Under the pieces are notes generated by a model. It was not told where the DNA came from and ran no database searches. It was given only the letters and a program-made list of their open reading frames with translations. The position numbers and the translations under genes were made by a program. From Rhizobium sp. RCAM05350 (lineage in GTDB: Bacteria; Pseudomonadota; Alphaproteobacteria; Rhizobiales; Rhizobiaceae), in contig CP087974.1 of NCBI GenBank assembly GCA_024426085.1, positions 2,624,001 through 2,688,000 on the forward strand: a stretch of 64,000 nucleotides of DNA, read 5' to 3'. Shown here piece by piece: positions 20,226 to 29,651 of this stretch (within the stretch, counting starts at the first letter, position 1; the number at the start of each line of letters is the position of its first letter).

Positions 20226-20591
20226 TCAGTTCGCCTGATTGAGCTTCAGGATTTGCGACTGCACGTCCTCAATCGTCTTGCCGACGTCCGCGCTCATGCC
20301 ACGTTGGCGGATCGGAAAATCCTTGAACGTCTGCAGATGCTGAACGTCGATGTTGACGATCGGCGTCAAAGCCCAGGTCTTGCGCTCCGACATTTGCCGG
20401 TTGACGTTGCCGTCCTGACGCTCGAACGGATCCATGCGCAGGTTGGTGATCATCGGGCGACCATAGCTCAACAATGGGTCGCCCCAATGACCGCCTTCCT
20501 TGTCGACGGCAAACGCGATGGTGATGGGCATGGCAGAAGCTATCGCCGCGGCCAGCATGGTGGCTGCAATTGTGTTCCGTGACGTTTTCAT
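20226..20591 (-). CDS. secreted 121-aa protein resembling a sulfatase C-terminal segment
   Basis: Starts MKTSRNTIAATMLAAAIASA with a clear signal peptide (likely cut near AFA). Then comes a stretch like the end of arylsulfatases: GGHWGDPLLSYGRPMITNLR, MDPFERQDGNVNRQM and FKDFPIRQRG. There is no catalytic CxPxR motif and no room for the sulfatase core. ATG at 20591 is chosen because GAGGAG lies nine bases upstream; the GTG before it is too close. It lies downstream of the full arylsulfatase on the same strand and may be an accessory or inhibitory subunit, or the stabilised tail of a second sulfatase gene. Function unknown. Confidence 0.65.
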   Translation of the reverse strand: MKTSRNTIAATMLAAAIASAMPITIAFAVDKEGGHWGDPLLSYGRPMITNLRMDPFERQDGNVNRQMSERKTWALTPIVNIDVQHLQTFKDFPIRQRGMSADVGKTIEDVQSQILKLNQAN

Positions 20592-20644
20592 TTCCACTCG
20601 CTCCTCGGTGACCTACTGAAAGCCGATATGATGATCTCAAACCG

Positions 20645-20668
20645 CCGCCTCCACAGAGGAGGAGGCGG
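20645..20668 (-). terminator. hairpin between arylsulfatase and downstream small gene
   Basis: CCGCCTCC-(8 nt)-GGAGGCGG forms a perfect 8-bp stem just after the arylsulfatase stop. On the minus strand no clear T run follows, so read-through into the small gene is plausible. Confidence 0.4.
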
Positions 20669-20682
20669 AAAATATTTCGGCG

Positions 20683-22275
20683 CTATTGCCCAAGTCCGAT
20701 GTTCTTCGGTGGATATTTCTTGAAGGTTGCCGCATGCCCCTTCATCTCGGCCGCCATGGAGGCAAGCCACGCATTCATGCGGTGGCCGACGGGATACTGT
20801 TCCTTCGGGTCGATGTAGAGATTGAACAGCCAGGGGGCGAGGCCGACATCGCTGACCGTGGTCATGTCGATGTTGAGCCACTGTGCCTGTTCCTGAACAA
20901 CCTTCAGGTGGATTTTGTATTCGTACATGCGCATCGACATCAGGTTCTGTTCGTTCCAAATGTAAACTTTTTCGCGATTGGACTGGCCGTTATCGGTAAG
21001 AAGAAACGAGGTCTGGTCGATGCCGTCGATGTAGCGGTCTGTCGGCACTTTGCTCCCAATACCGGCAAGATGCAGTGACGTATTGAAAAGGTCCATGAGA
21101 TCGAAGAGGTCGTCGCTTTCGCGGCCGGGCGTGATCACGCCCTTCCAATAGGCAATACCAGGAACCCGCACGCCGCCTTCCCAGGCCGACCCCTTCGCGC
21201 CGCGGAACGGCGTGTAGCCACCGTCCGGCCAGCTATCGAGTTGCGGACCGTTGTCGGAGGTGACGAAGATGAAGGTGTTCTCCAGTTCTCCAGCCTCGTC
21301 GAGCGCCCTGACGATCTCGCCGATATAGGCATCGACCTCCACGACCGCGTCCTTGTAGGGATATTTGCTGGCGCTCTTGCCCTCGAACTCCTTGGAGGCG
21401 AAGTTGTCCGCGTGCACCTTCATGAAGGAATGCTCTAGGAAGAACGGCGCGTCGCCCGCAGCCAGTTCCTTGATCTTCTTGACACTGAACTCCTTCAGCA
21501 AGCGATCGCCCTCGGCCATGTCCTCCTTGCTCTTGACCTTCTGTACCTCGCTGGTCTCGCCACCCTTGAAACCATGGACCAACGAAACGCTGGAGCCGGT
21601 CTTTTCGAGCATGGCAAGGCGTTCAGGATTGAGGACAAGATCGGGGTAACGCTCCTTGTAGATGTATTGCGTTATCTCCTTCTGCGCGCCGTAGTAGCCG
21701 TAGAACTCATGGAAGCCGACATCGTGCGGCCGCATGCCTTCGGCCTCCCCGACGTGCCACTTGCCCGACAGCACGGTCTTGTAGCCGACCTCGCCGAGCA
21801 GCTTCGGTAGAGATATCTCATCGGCCCACGGGTTCTTGGCGATCGTGTCGCCCGCCAGGATCGGGCGTGTCAGGCCCGTCCGCACCGGCAGCCGGCCGGT
21901 GAGAATGGCTGACCGGGTCGGTGTGCAGGTCGCCTGGGAATAGGTCGAGGTCAGCTTCAGGCCGTCCTGTGCAAGCCGGTCCATGTTCGGCGTCGCCGCG
22001 CCGACCGCCGCCCCGCCGCCAAAGCTCCCTGGGTCACCATAGCCCATGTCGTCGATGACAAACCAGACGATGTTCGGGCGCCTGCCCGTTTTCGCCAGCA
22101 AGGCATCGAGTTTCGCCTGCGCGGCTGAGGACTGATCGGTATGCACCAATGCCGGTTCCATGCTCTCGCTGATACGTTCGGCCTTGCTGAGCACCGACTG
22201 CGCAAGCGCAAATGTCAGGATCGCCGCGAGTATCGTGGTTTGCAGCGCGAGGGCGCGCAGTTTTTTCAGGTTCAT
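20683..22275 (-). CDS. arylsulfatase, formylglycine type
   Basis: Intact gene encoding about 530 aa. A signal peptide-like N-terminus (LRALALQTTILAAILTFALA) predicts export. The sulfatase domain shows metal-binding PNIVWFVIDDMGYGDPG, the formylglycine motif CTPTRSAILTGR (Cys converted to formylglycine by a separate maturase), LSGKWHVG, HSFMKVH and TSDNGPQLDSWPDGG. The C-terminus carries APWLFNLYIDPKEQYPVGHR. The start at 22275 places the signal peptide at the N-terminus; upstream in-frame residues lack one. No sulfatase-maturating enzyme is seen in the window. Likely releases sulfate from aryl or alkyl sulfate esters, perhaps under sulfur limitation. Confidence 0.9.
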   Translation of the reverse strand: MNLKKLRALALQTTILAAILTFALAQSVLSKAERISESMEPALVHTDQSSAAQAKLDALLAKTGRRPNIVWFVIDDMGYGDPGSFGGGAAVGAATPNMDRLAQDGLKLTSTYSQATCTPTRSAILTGRLPVRTGLTRPILAGDTIAKNPWADEISLPKLLGEVGYKTVLSGKWHVGEAEGMRPHDVGFHEFYGYYGAQKEITQYIYKERYPDLVLNPERLAMLEKTGSSVSLVHGFKGGETSEVQKVKSKEDMAEGDRLLKEFSVKKIKELAAGDAPFFLEHSFMKVHADNFASKEFEGKSASKYPYKDAVVEVDAYIGEIVRALDEAGELENTFIFVTSDNGPQLDSWPDGGYTPFRGAKGSAWEGGVRVPGIAYWKGVITPGRESDDLFDLMDLFNTSLHLAGIGSKVPTDRYIDGIDQTSFLLTDNGQSNREKVYIWNEQNLMSMRMYEYKIHLKVVQEQAQWLNIDMTTVSDVGLAPWLFNLYIDPKEQYPVGHRMNAWLASMAAEMKGHAATFKKYPPKNIGLGQ

Positions 22276-22426
22276 GGTAATCTCCCGCTTGGCTTTGTGT
22301 ATCTTCAACTGGACTGTTCTGCCACGATCTTCTGCGGACCGCGAAACGTTCGGCGGAGGCTCCACCGAACGCCACGTAGTTACGCGTTACCTAGTCAGCT
22401 CGACGCGCACTTCGCCCGCTTCGGAT

Positions 22427-22641
22427 GCCGATGCGGCCAATCGGGACGAAATCGAAGCCTTCGTGATTGCACCGGGCCAGACGGTCGTGATGCGCCGCGG
22501 TGTCTGGCACGATGCCTGCCGGGGTGTTTCCGGGCCTGCAGCCTATTACTGGATGGCGGTTTGTGGTCTCGGCGAAAGCCCTGGGTTCCCGTTGCAGGCG
22601 GGCCAAGGCTGGTTCAAGCGAACTCGGAGCAAAACACATAA
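22427..22641 (+). pseudogene. remnant of a ureidoglycolate-lyase-like cupin
   Basis: A short coding stretch, NRDEIEAFVIAPGQTVVMRR and GVWHDACRGVSGPAAYYWM, then after a frame change near 22580 PWVPVAGGPRLVQ. This resembles the C-terminal half of ureidoglycolate lyase/cupin-type proteins with a conserved WHD. The N-terminal half is absent. It is most likely a recombination fragment between the arylsulfatase and cco loci. Family assignment is from pattern only. Confidence 0.45.
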
Positions 22642-22684
22642 CTGCTTTCTTCATCGGTGACGTGGCGATCGATGAATACTAAAC

Positions 22685-22799
22685 CGCCGATCGCTGGCCC
22701 GGCCGTGCCGACAAGGGCATGGTCACCGAACTGCCCGCCGAAATCGGCGGCTCGATCGCCAATGCCGCCGTCGTCCATGCGAGCCACCGAGACTGTTAA
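22685..22799 (+). other. unidentified coding-like fragment
   Basis: An open stretch with coding-type codon use reads TADRWPGRADKGMVTELPAE and GGSIANAAVVHASHRDC before a TAA that overlaps the ccoS stop on the other strand. There is no start codon or ribosome site and I do not recognise the family. It may be the 3' tail of a gene lost by rearrangement. Confidence 0.3.
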
Positions 22800-22945
22800 G
22801 GACGCTCCTCGTCGTCCATCAGGATTCGTTCGGCTGCTCCGTCGAGATCGTCGTACTGACCGCTACGCAGCGACCAGAGGAAGGCCCCCAAGGCAGCCGC
22901 GCCCAGCAGCAATGCCAGTGGGATAAGAAAAACAAGGCTGCTCAT
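22796..22945 (-). CDS. ccoS: CcoS/FixS, cbb3 oxidase maturation protein
   Basis: A 49-aa protein with one N-terminal membrane helix (MSSLVFLIPLALLLGAAALG), the conserved SLRSGQYDDLDGAAERIL block and an acidic tail, typical of CcoS/FixS. Its ATG overlaps the ccoI stop (ATGA). Known role: needed for haem and copper insertion into the cbb3 oxidase. Confidence 0.93.
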   Translation of the reverse strand: MSSLVFLIPLALLLGAAALGAFLWSLRSGQYDDLDGAAERILMDDEERP

Positions 22946-25200
22946 TCGGCGGCAGCCAGGGATCTGCCCTGGCCTCCCATTTGAGGACGCGATCATCCAG
23001 CGTCTGCCCGCTCCGTCTCTCAGTCGCAGAGCATTGGCGACGACGATAACCGAAGACAGCGACATGGCAGAGCGCGGCGATGAGCGGCGTGACATGGCCT
23101 GCGATTGCGACCGGCAGCGCAATCACGTTGTAGAGGACGGCCAGTACAAAATTCTGCCTGACCAGTGAGCCCGCCTTTCGGGCAACAGCGACAGCCATGG
23201 GAACGGCCCCAAGATCCTGATGAAGGAAGACGAAGTCTGCGGATCTGCGTCCGATATCGGTGGCATTGGCCGGTGCCATCGACACATGCGCGGCAGCAAG
23301 CGCCGGCACATCGTTGAGCCCGTCCCCAACCATCAAAACCCTTTGGCCATTGGTAGCGAGTATCTTCAGGCGATCCATCTTTTCGCCCGGCAGCAGACCG
23401 GCAGCGTAATCCAGGATGCCCAGATGCCGCGCAATCGCTGAGACCGCAGGCTCCCGATCGCCTGAAATCATTTTCAGCTGCAGGTTCGCCGCCTGCAATT
23501 CCTTCACCGCCCGCGCCGCGCCCGGCCGGACCTCATCCTCGAAATCGAACCGCGCGGTTAGGCGCCCGTCGCATGAGAGAACAGTTCCCAAACCTTGCTG
23601 CGCAGGGGCATCTGCCAGCGCCCATTCGGCCCGGCCGAGGCGATAGGTTCTGCCGTTGAACCGTGCTTCGACGCCAAAACCGGGTGTTTCGGTGATATCG
23701 GAAGGCGAGATATCCGGTCCACCTGTGGATGCGATAGACAGGGCAGCCGCAACCGGATGCCGGGAATGCCGTGCCATTGAGGCAGCGATTTCATGAGTTT
23801 CGGGTCGATGGAACTACCGTTCATCAATCTTGGTCTACCCAGTGTCAGCGTGCCGGTCTTGTCGAACACCACGGCATCTATTTCGGCCAGCCGCTCAATT
23901 CCGGAACCATCCTTCAGCATGATCCCGTTTTCCGAACAGGCGCCGCGCCGCAACGACCTGCACGATCGGCACGGCAAGCCCGAGCGCACAGGGACAGGTG
24001 ATGATCAGCACCGCAATGGCGATGCCGATGGCGCGGTGCCAGTCGCCCGTGGCCGTTATCCAGCCGAGGAACGTCATCACGGCGGCGGTATGAACGACTG
24101 GCGAATAGAGTTGGGCGGCCCGGTCGGCAAGACGCCGGTATCGGGCACGCCCGCCTTCGGCGGCTTCCATCATCCGCACCATTTCGGCGAGAAAGGAACT
24201 CTCCGCGTTCGCCGTGGCGACGATCCTCAGGGGACCGGCAAGATTAAGGGTTCCAGCCGTTACCACCGAACCGGGACCAACATGCTGAGGGGCGCTCTCG
24301 CCCGTTGCAATCGCGCAATCCATGTCCGATGCGCCTTCCTCGACACGGCCGTCCACCGGGACCCGGTCGCCGGCGGCAAGGTCGATGCGCATGCCGGGCT
24401 CCACCTCGCTCACCGGAACATAGTCCCGGCTGCCATCGTTCCGCACGATCATCGCCCCGCGCGGCGAAAGGCGCATCAATCCGCGCACGGCCACCCTCGC
24501 CCTTTCACGCATCGCGTAGTCGAGCGTGCGACCGATCAGCAGAAAGAAGATGAGAGACGTGGCGGCATCGAAATAGGCGTGTTCGCCAGAATGGATCGTA
24601 TCGTAGAGGCTAAGGCCGAAGGCGAGACAGATGCCGATGGAGATCGGCACGTCCATGTTGGTGCGGCCGCGCCGGAGGGCTGCCCAGGCGGAGCGGAAAA
24701 ACACCGGCCCGGAATAGAGCAGCGCAATCGTGGCCAGCGCCGCGGATATCCAATGGAAGGCCTGGCGCGTTTCCGCGTCCGCCCCCGACCAGATGGAAAC
24801 CGAAAGCAGCATGATGTTCATCGCGGAAAAACCCGCAACACTGAGCGCCCGGATCAGTCGGGGCAATTCAGGATCGGCGGTGCCGGCATCGGCCTCGGAC
24901 AAATGCGCGGCATAGCCGAGGCTCGACAGCGTTTCGATCATCGGCGGTGCCTGGTCGCCACGCCATTTGACGCTGACGCGCCGACTCGAAAGGTTCACAC
25001 GCGCCTTCTCGACACCGGGCAGCCGGGGAAAGCCCGCCTTCGATCGCCCGGATGCAGTTCGCACACCGGACGCCCGGCACGGAAATGTCCGTCTGATAGA
25101 GGCCGTCGCTCAAGGGGTGGCTCGCAAGCAGGGTCTCGCTTGCGCTTGGCGATCCGCGCGCCTCGGCGCCGATCTCGGCTCCGGGTGCGCAGCAGCTCAT
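22942..25200 (-). CDS. ccoI: CcoI/FixI, copper-transporting P-type ATPase (about five frameshifts)
   Basis: P1B-type ATPase of about 750 aa that supplies copper for cbb3 oxidase assembly. The N-terminal metal-binding domain has GVRCANCIRAIEGG (CxxC); an MSCCAPG start adds more Cys. Then come several membrane segments, the ion-binding motif IITCPCALGLAVP, phosphorylation motif VVFDKTGTLTLGRP, a HSRHPVA nucleotide-binding HP motif, and VLMVGDGLNDVPALAAAHVS. Frame changes near 25030, 23940, 23780, 23065 and 22990 are bridged by continuous similarity. Start ATG overlaps the DUF2189 gene stop and the stop (GQGRSLAAAE) overlaps ccoS. Confidence 0.9.
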
Positions 25201-25982
25201 CTGATTGCCCTGTAGCTGTGCCATGTCGCGTGGCCGAGCAACGGGAAGACCACGACCAGCCCAAGCAGCCCGGTCAGCACGCTCGCAACAAACAGCGCCA
25301 GCACGATGACGCCCCAGGCGATCATCACCGGCAGGTTGTTCCAGACCAGTGAGATGCTGGTTCCCATCGCCGTAAAGGCGTCGGTCTTCTCGTTCAGCAG
25401 CATCGGCACTGCGAATGTACTGATTGCAAAGGAGAAGGCGGCAAAGAGCCCGCCAACGACCGTGCCGACGAGCAGCATGCCCCAGCCGATCGGCGTGGTG
25501 AACAGCATGGAGACAATGTGATCGAGGCCCGGAAAGGCCCGCAGGCCGAAGAACAGCGCATAGATGATGACGGCCGCCCGCATCCAGACCATGATCAGCA
25601 GGCAGAGTATCGCCCCGGTGAACCAGACTTGTGCGCCCGATTCCGCTTTGACGAAGATCATGCGGCTCAAACTGACGGGATTGCCGGCCTCGATGTCGAG
25701 GCTCTTCTGATAGAGGCCGATGGCAAGAAGCGGGCCGACCACCATGAAACCGGAAAGTGCCGGAAACAGGATGTAGTCGAGCCCAAGCACAAAGAGCCCC
25801 CAGACAATGACGAGCGAGACGAGAAAGACCGCAAGGCCATAGGCAAGGCTCGGTCCGGGCTGATGCAGGAGATCCCGCCACCCTGCCTTCAGCCAGTCGA
25901 AAGCGGCGCTTGCCGGGAGATTGCGCCGCCTTTGCTCTGCAAGCGGCCTGACCGCGGCTTCAGGACGATCGATGGCACCCAT
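25197..25982 (-). CDS. DUF2189-like multi-pass membrane protein in the cco operon
   Basis: Intact 261-aa protein with about six hydrophobic helices, e.g. SLAYGLAVFLVSLVIVWGLF, GAILCLLIMVWMRAAVIIYA and WGVIVLALFVASVLTGLLGL. The pattern (DWLKAGWRDL near the start, FPALSGFMVVGPLLAIGLY, final GHATWHSYR) matches my memory of DUF2189 membrane proteins. It occupies the place where ccoG/ccoH normally lie, between the oxidase and ccoI, and its stop overlaps ccoI. A role in cbb3 assembly is inferred from position only. Confidence 0.72.
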   Translation of the reverse strand: MGAIDRPEAAVRPLAEQRRRNLPASAAFDWLKAGWRDLLHQPGPSLAYGLAVFLVSLVIVWGLFVLGLDYILFPALSGFMVVGPLLAIGLYQKSLDIEAGNPVSLSRMIFVKAESGAQVWFTGAILCLLIMVWMRAAVIIYALFFGLRAFPGLDHIVSMLFTTPIGWGMLLVGTVVGGLFAAFSFAISTFAVPMLLNEKTDAFTAMGTSISLVWNNLPVMIAWGVIVLALFVASVLTGLLGLVVVFPLLGHATWHSYRAIR

Positions 25983-25997
25983 CCGTCTCTCCCTTCT

Positions 25998-26216
25998 TCA
26001 GCAGGCGGGTTTCGCCGCCTGGAATTTCACGGTTTCGCCGCTACCCTTTGCCGGCAGAACACAATCCGGTTGCGACGCGACCGCGACATAGACCAGATGC
26101 GCGTTGGCGCCGACAAAGAGCAGCACTCCGGCGGCGGCGATCGCCATCGCCATGCGCTTCCATTTGACCGGGCGTGGCGCGGAAGCCACCGTCGCCCCGT
26201 CATGTGCATTGCTCAT
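25998..26216 (-). CDS. 72-aa single-helix protein after ccoP
   Basis: Starts MSNAHDGATVASAPRPVKWK. One helix (MAMAIAAAGVLLFVGANAHL) continues into VYVAVASQPDCV, with a short tail ending AAKPAC that gives two Cys in the likely periplasmic part. The ATG overlaps the ccoP stop (ATGA). It is much shorter than CcoH and I do not see the CcoH domain, but position suggests an assembly role for the oxidase. Confidence 0.65.
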   Translation of the reverse strand: MSNAHDGATVASAPRPVKWKRMAMAIAAAGVLLFVGANAHLVYVAVASQPDCVLPAKGSGETVKFQAAKPAC

Positions 26217-27073
26217 GGCGCCTCGCCTCCGAGCGTGTGAACGTAGACCGCCAGCATCTTGATATCCAAAGGTGACAGCCTTGTGCCCCAATGCGGCATA
26301 TGTCCCTGCCGCCCGGCATAGACCGTCGTGTAGATCGACTGCCGGTCGCCGCCATGGATCCAGTGATTATCGGTCAGGTCAGGTGCACCAACATCCTTCT
26401 TACCCTTGCCGTCCTCGCCATGACAGGCCACGCAATTGGCCGCAAAGACCTCTGCGGCCGGCGTTACCGCTTTCCGGCACCGACAGGGAGTAGACATAGT
26501 CTACCACCTCGTTGATCTTCCTGCGATCGAGGACCTCATCCCGGCCAAAGGCAAGCATCTGCGAAACACTGGGTATCCTCGTTTGTCGAGTTGATGCCGA
26601 CACGGATTGTCTCCGCAATCGTTTCCGGATCCGCCCCCCCAGAGCCACGTCTTCGCCGTGAGATCGGGGAAACCCGAGCCGCCGGTGGCATTGATGCCGT
26701 GACAGGCGGCGCAATTGTCGCGGAACAGCGTATGGCCGGTCTCCCGCACCTTGGCCATCAGCGCCTCGTCCGCCTCGATCTCCGGGAAACCCGCCGCCAT
26801 GATCTTGTCGGTCCAGACAGCACGCTCCGCCGCCGCGGTCTTGACCTGGCGCGCCACAACCTCGCGCTGGTCGATCCCGAGCAAGCCTTTCGTATAGGTC
26901 CAGCCGAGCGGCCAGGCGGGCATCAGGATCCAGTAGACGACGGCAAACAGCGTGCTGGCCGCCAGGAAAAACAGGACGACCCGCGGCACCGGCGTATCGA
27001 GTTCCTCGATACCGTTCCATTCGTGTCCCGTGGTCATGCGTCCGGTGATGGGATCGAGCTTCTCCGCAGCCAT
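26213..27073 (-). CDS. ccoP: CcoP/FixP, dihaem cytochrome c subunit of cbb3 oxidase (frameshifts)
   Basis: About 287 aa. N-terminal HEWNGIEELDTPVPR motif, a membrane helix (VVLFFLAASTLFAVVYWILM), then two c-type haem motifs: DNCAACHG and ANCVACHG, with distal Met regions (SQMLAFG, GHMPHWG). Frame changes near 26620 (in a run of seven or more C), 26590 and 26480. Gene order ccoN-O-Q-P is standard. It passes electrons to CcoO. Confidence 0.92.
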
Positions 27074-27077
27074 CAAT

Positions 27078-27248
27078 TCAACTCCATGGCTTGTCGTCCT
27101 TGTCGAGAATGCTGGTCTTGGCGCGATCGAAGCGCGTCCTGTTGGATGGCCAGAGCGCATAGACCATGACCCCGACGGACATCGCGATGAGGTAGAACAG
27201 GCCCCAGCTCTTGGCAAAGGCAACGATCGTGCCGTGGTCGAGCGGCAT
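27078..27248 (-). CDS. ccoQ: CcoQ/FixQ, small subunit of cbb3 oxidase
   Basis: A 56-aa protein, MPLDHGTIVAFAKSWGLFYL, one membrane helix, then ALWPSNRTRFDRAKTSIL. GGAGG (within the ccoO end) lies nine bases upstream of ATG 27248; an ATG directly before it (27251) is also possible. CcoQ stabilises the oxidase complex. Confidence 0.9.
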   Translation of the reverse strand: MPLDHGTIVAFAKSWGLFYLIAMSVGVMVYALWPSNRTRFDRAKTSILDKDDKPWS

Positions 27249-27252
27249 CATC

Positions 27253-27986
27253 CTAGTCCTCCACCGACGCGGACTGCTGCTTGGCGGCATCCGTCAATTT
27301 GCCGAGAATTTGGAGATAGGCGACGACCGCGTCCATCTCGGTGACGCGCCCCGCATCGCCGTCGAAGGCCCGAACATGGGTTGCGTCGCCATAGCGCTCG
27401 GTGACGCCGCTCGCCCTGTCGCTGTCCGGCGATGCCTGCCCGAAAGCGTCCGAGGTTGCGTTGTTGATCATCTCCTGCGTGTAGGGCACGCCCACAGCCC
27501 GCTGCGCCGCCAGATGTTCGCCGAGATCATCGATTCTCAAGGCATTGCGCTGCAGCCAGCCATATTTCGGCATTACCGATTCCCGGCGCAACGTCGCGTG
27601 GATTGATCAGGTGCGCGACATGCCAGTCATCGGAATATTTTTCTCCGAGCCGTGCCAGGTCCGGCCCGGTGCGCCTTCGACCCCCACAACATCGGATGAT
27701 CGTATTTGGATTCGACCGCCAGCGAATAGGGACCGTAGCGCTCGACCTCGTCGCGCAAGGTGCGGATCATCTGCGAATGGCAGGCATAACAGCCCTCGCG
27801 GATATAGATGTTGCGGCCGGCCAGTTCGAGCGGTGTGTAGACGCGCATGTCGGGTGCATCCTCAACCGTCTCGTGGATCGTGAATAACGGCGCGATCTCG
27901 ACGAAGCCGCCGATCGCCGAAACACCGATGATGGCAAGCACGAAGCCGATGGCGCTGCGCTCGAGTTTGCGGTGGAATTCTGCCAT
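27253..27986 (-). CDS. ccoO: CcoO/FixO, monohaem cytochrome c subunit of cbb3 oxidase (frameshifts)
   Basis: About 244 aa. N-terminal membrane anchor ([20 protein letters not shown]), haem c motif [14 protein letters not shown], then WLQRNALRI and [13 protein letters not shown] near the C-terminus. Frame changes near 27655 and 27590 in the central part (around [16 protein letters not shown]) are probable indels. It starts 6 bp after the ccoN stop. Confidence 0.92.
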
Positions 27987-27992
27987 GGCCGC

Positions 27993-29651
27993 TCACTCCC
28001 CCGGCTGGACCGCGCGTGCCGTCGCGACGAGCGGAATATCCGCGTCGCCCTCGGCTTGCGCCAGCTCCATGCGGGACGCACGGATCGTCATCAGGACATT
28101 GTAGAGGCCCACGGCAGCGCCAAGCAGGAACAGCAGTCCGCCGAAGGTCCGCGCGATATAGTAGGGATGCATGGCCGACACGCTGTCGATGAAGGAGTAG
28201 GCGAGCGTGCCGCTTTCATTGTAGGTCCGCCACATCAGGCCCTGGATGATGCCGGAGTTCCACATCGTGAAAACGTAGATGATGGTTCCGGACAGCGCCA
28301 GCCAGAAGTGCACTTCGACGAGCTTCGGCGAATACATGGCCTCCCGCTTCCACATCCACGGCACGAGCGCATAGATCGATCCAAAAGTGATCATCGCCAC
28401 CCAACCGAGCGCGCCGGCATGGACGTGGCCGACGGTCCAGTCGGTATAGTGGGACAGCGAATTGACCGCCCGGATCGCCATGAACGAGCCTTCGAAGGTC
28501 GCAAGCCCGTAGAACACCGCCGCAACCATCATGAAGCGCAGCGTCGCGTCGTCGCGTACCTTGTGCCACGCGCCGTTCAGCGTCGCGAGCGCGTTGCCTG
28601 CTGACGCCCAGGACGGCACCAGAAGCACCAGTGAGAAGGTCATTCCGAGTGTCTGAACCCATTGCGGCAGCGCCGTGTAGTGAAGGTGGTGCGAGCCCGC
28701 CCACATATACATGAAGGTGATGCCCCAGAAGCTGATGATCGAGAGCCTGTAGGAGTAAATCGGCCGTCCGGCGCGCTTGGGCAGGTAGTAATACATCATG
28801 CCAAGGAAGCCGGCTGTCAGGAAGAAGGCGACCGCATTGTGCCCGTACCACCATTGGGTCATCGCATCCTGCACGCCGGAAAACAGCGAATAGCTCTTCG
28901 CATGGCCGAACGACACCGGCACAGCGAGGTTATTGACGATATGCAGCACTGCCACGACCAGAATGAAAGCCATGTAATACCAGTTGGCGACGTAGATATG
29001 CGGTTCCTTCCGTCGCGCCAGGGTGCGTATGTAGATGAGGAAGTAGACCACCCAGACGATCACCAGCCAGATGTCGGCATACCATTCGGGCTCGGCATAT
29101 TCTTTCGATTGCGTGACGCCGATCAGGTAGCCGCTCGCTGCGACCACACAGAAGAGGTTATAGCCGATGAGGACGAACCAAGGGCTGAGCTGATCCGGCA
29201 GCCCGCCCTGCGAGGTGCGTTGAAGAACGTGGAAGGAGGTTGCGATCAGCGCGTTGCCGCCGAACCCGAAGATGACGCCCGAGGTGTGAACGGGACGCAG
29301 CCGGCCGAAGCTCGCCCAGGCGGCATCGAAGGTCAGGTCCGGCCAGGCAAGCAGCGCCGCGACCCACACACCGACGAACATGCCGATAACCGCCCAGATC
29401 ATCGAAAGCACGATACCGGCCTTGGTCGGATCGTCGAAGTAGCGCTCCAGCCGTTTCGGGTCGGGTGTGGGAGAATAGAAATCCGACATGACGACGAATG
29501 CCAGCCCGACGCTGAAAGCAAGGACGATGAAACCCTGAGTGCCCATCAGGTCCGCGCGTCCTGCGACGCTCATCGTCAATCCCACCAGGCTGAGGACGAT
29601 GAGAATGACGACCGCGAGGCGCCGTTCGGTCATTGTCAAATTCGAAACCAT
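27993..29651 (-). CDS. ccoN: CcoN/FixN, catalytic subunit I of cbb3 cytochrome oxidase
   Basis: Intact 552-aa haem-copper oxidase subunit with about twelve helices. Haem and Cu ligands are visible: HTSGVIFGFGGNAL, WWYGHNAVAFFLTAGFLGMM with the active-site His and cross-linked Tyr region, GSHHLHYTALPQW (paired Cu His), and DWTVGHVHAGALGW (haem His). Reduces O2 at very low concentration during microaerobic or symbiotic life. It is the first gene of the operon. Confidence 0.96.
   Translation of the reverse strand: MVSNLTMTERRLAVVILIVLSLVGLTMSVAGRADLMGTQGFIVLAFSVGLAFVVMSDFYSPTPDPKRLERYFDDPTKAGIVLSMIWAVIGMFVGVWVAALLAWPDLTFDAAWASFGRLRPVHTSGVIFGFGGNALIATSFHVLQRTSQGGLPDQLSPWFVLIGYNLFCVVAASGYLIGVTQSKEYAEPEWYADIWLVIVWVVYFLIYIRTLARRKEPHIYVANWYYMAFILVVAVLHIVNNLAVPVSFGHAKSYSLFSGVQDAMTQWWYGHNAVAFFLTAGFLGMMYYYLPKRAGRPIYSYRLSIISFWGITFMYMWAGSHHLHYTALPQWVQTLGMTFSLVLLVPSWASAGNALATLNGAWHKVRDDATLRFMMVAAVFYGLATFEGSFMAIRAVNSLSHYTDWTVGHVHAGALGWVAMITFGSIYALVPWMWKREAMYSPKLVEVHFWLALSGTIIYVFTMWNSGIIQGLMWRTYNESGTLAYSFIDSVSAMHPYYIARTFGGLLFLLGAAVGLYNVLMTIRASRMELAQAEGDADIPLVATARAVQPGE

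Noticed and set aside
23793..25352. 519-aa plus-strand ORF antisense to ccoI
   Set aside because: Shadow ORF; the opposite strand encodes a clear copper ATPase.
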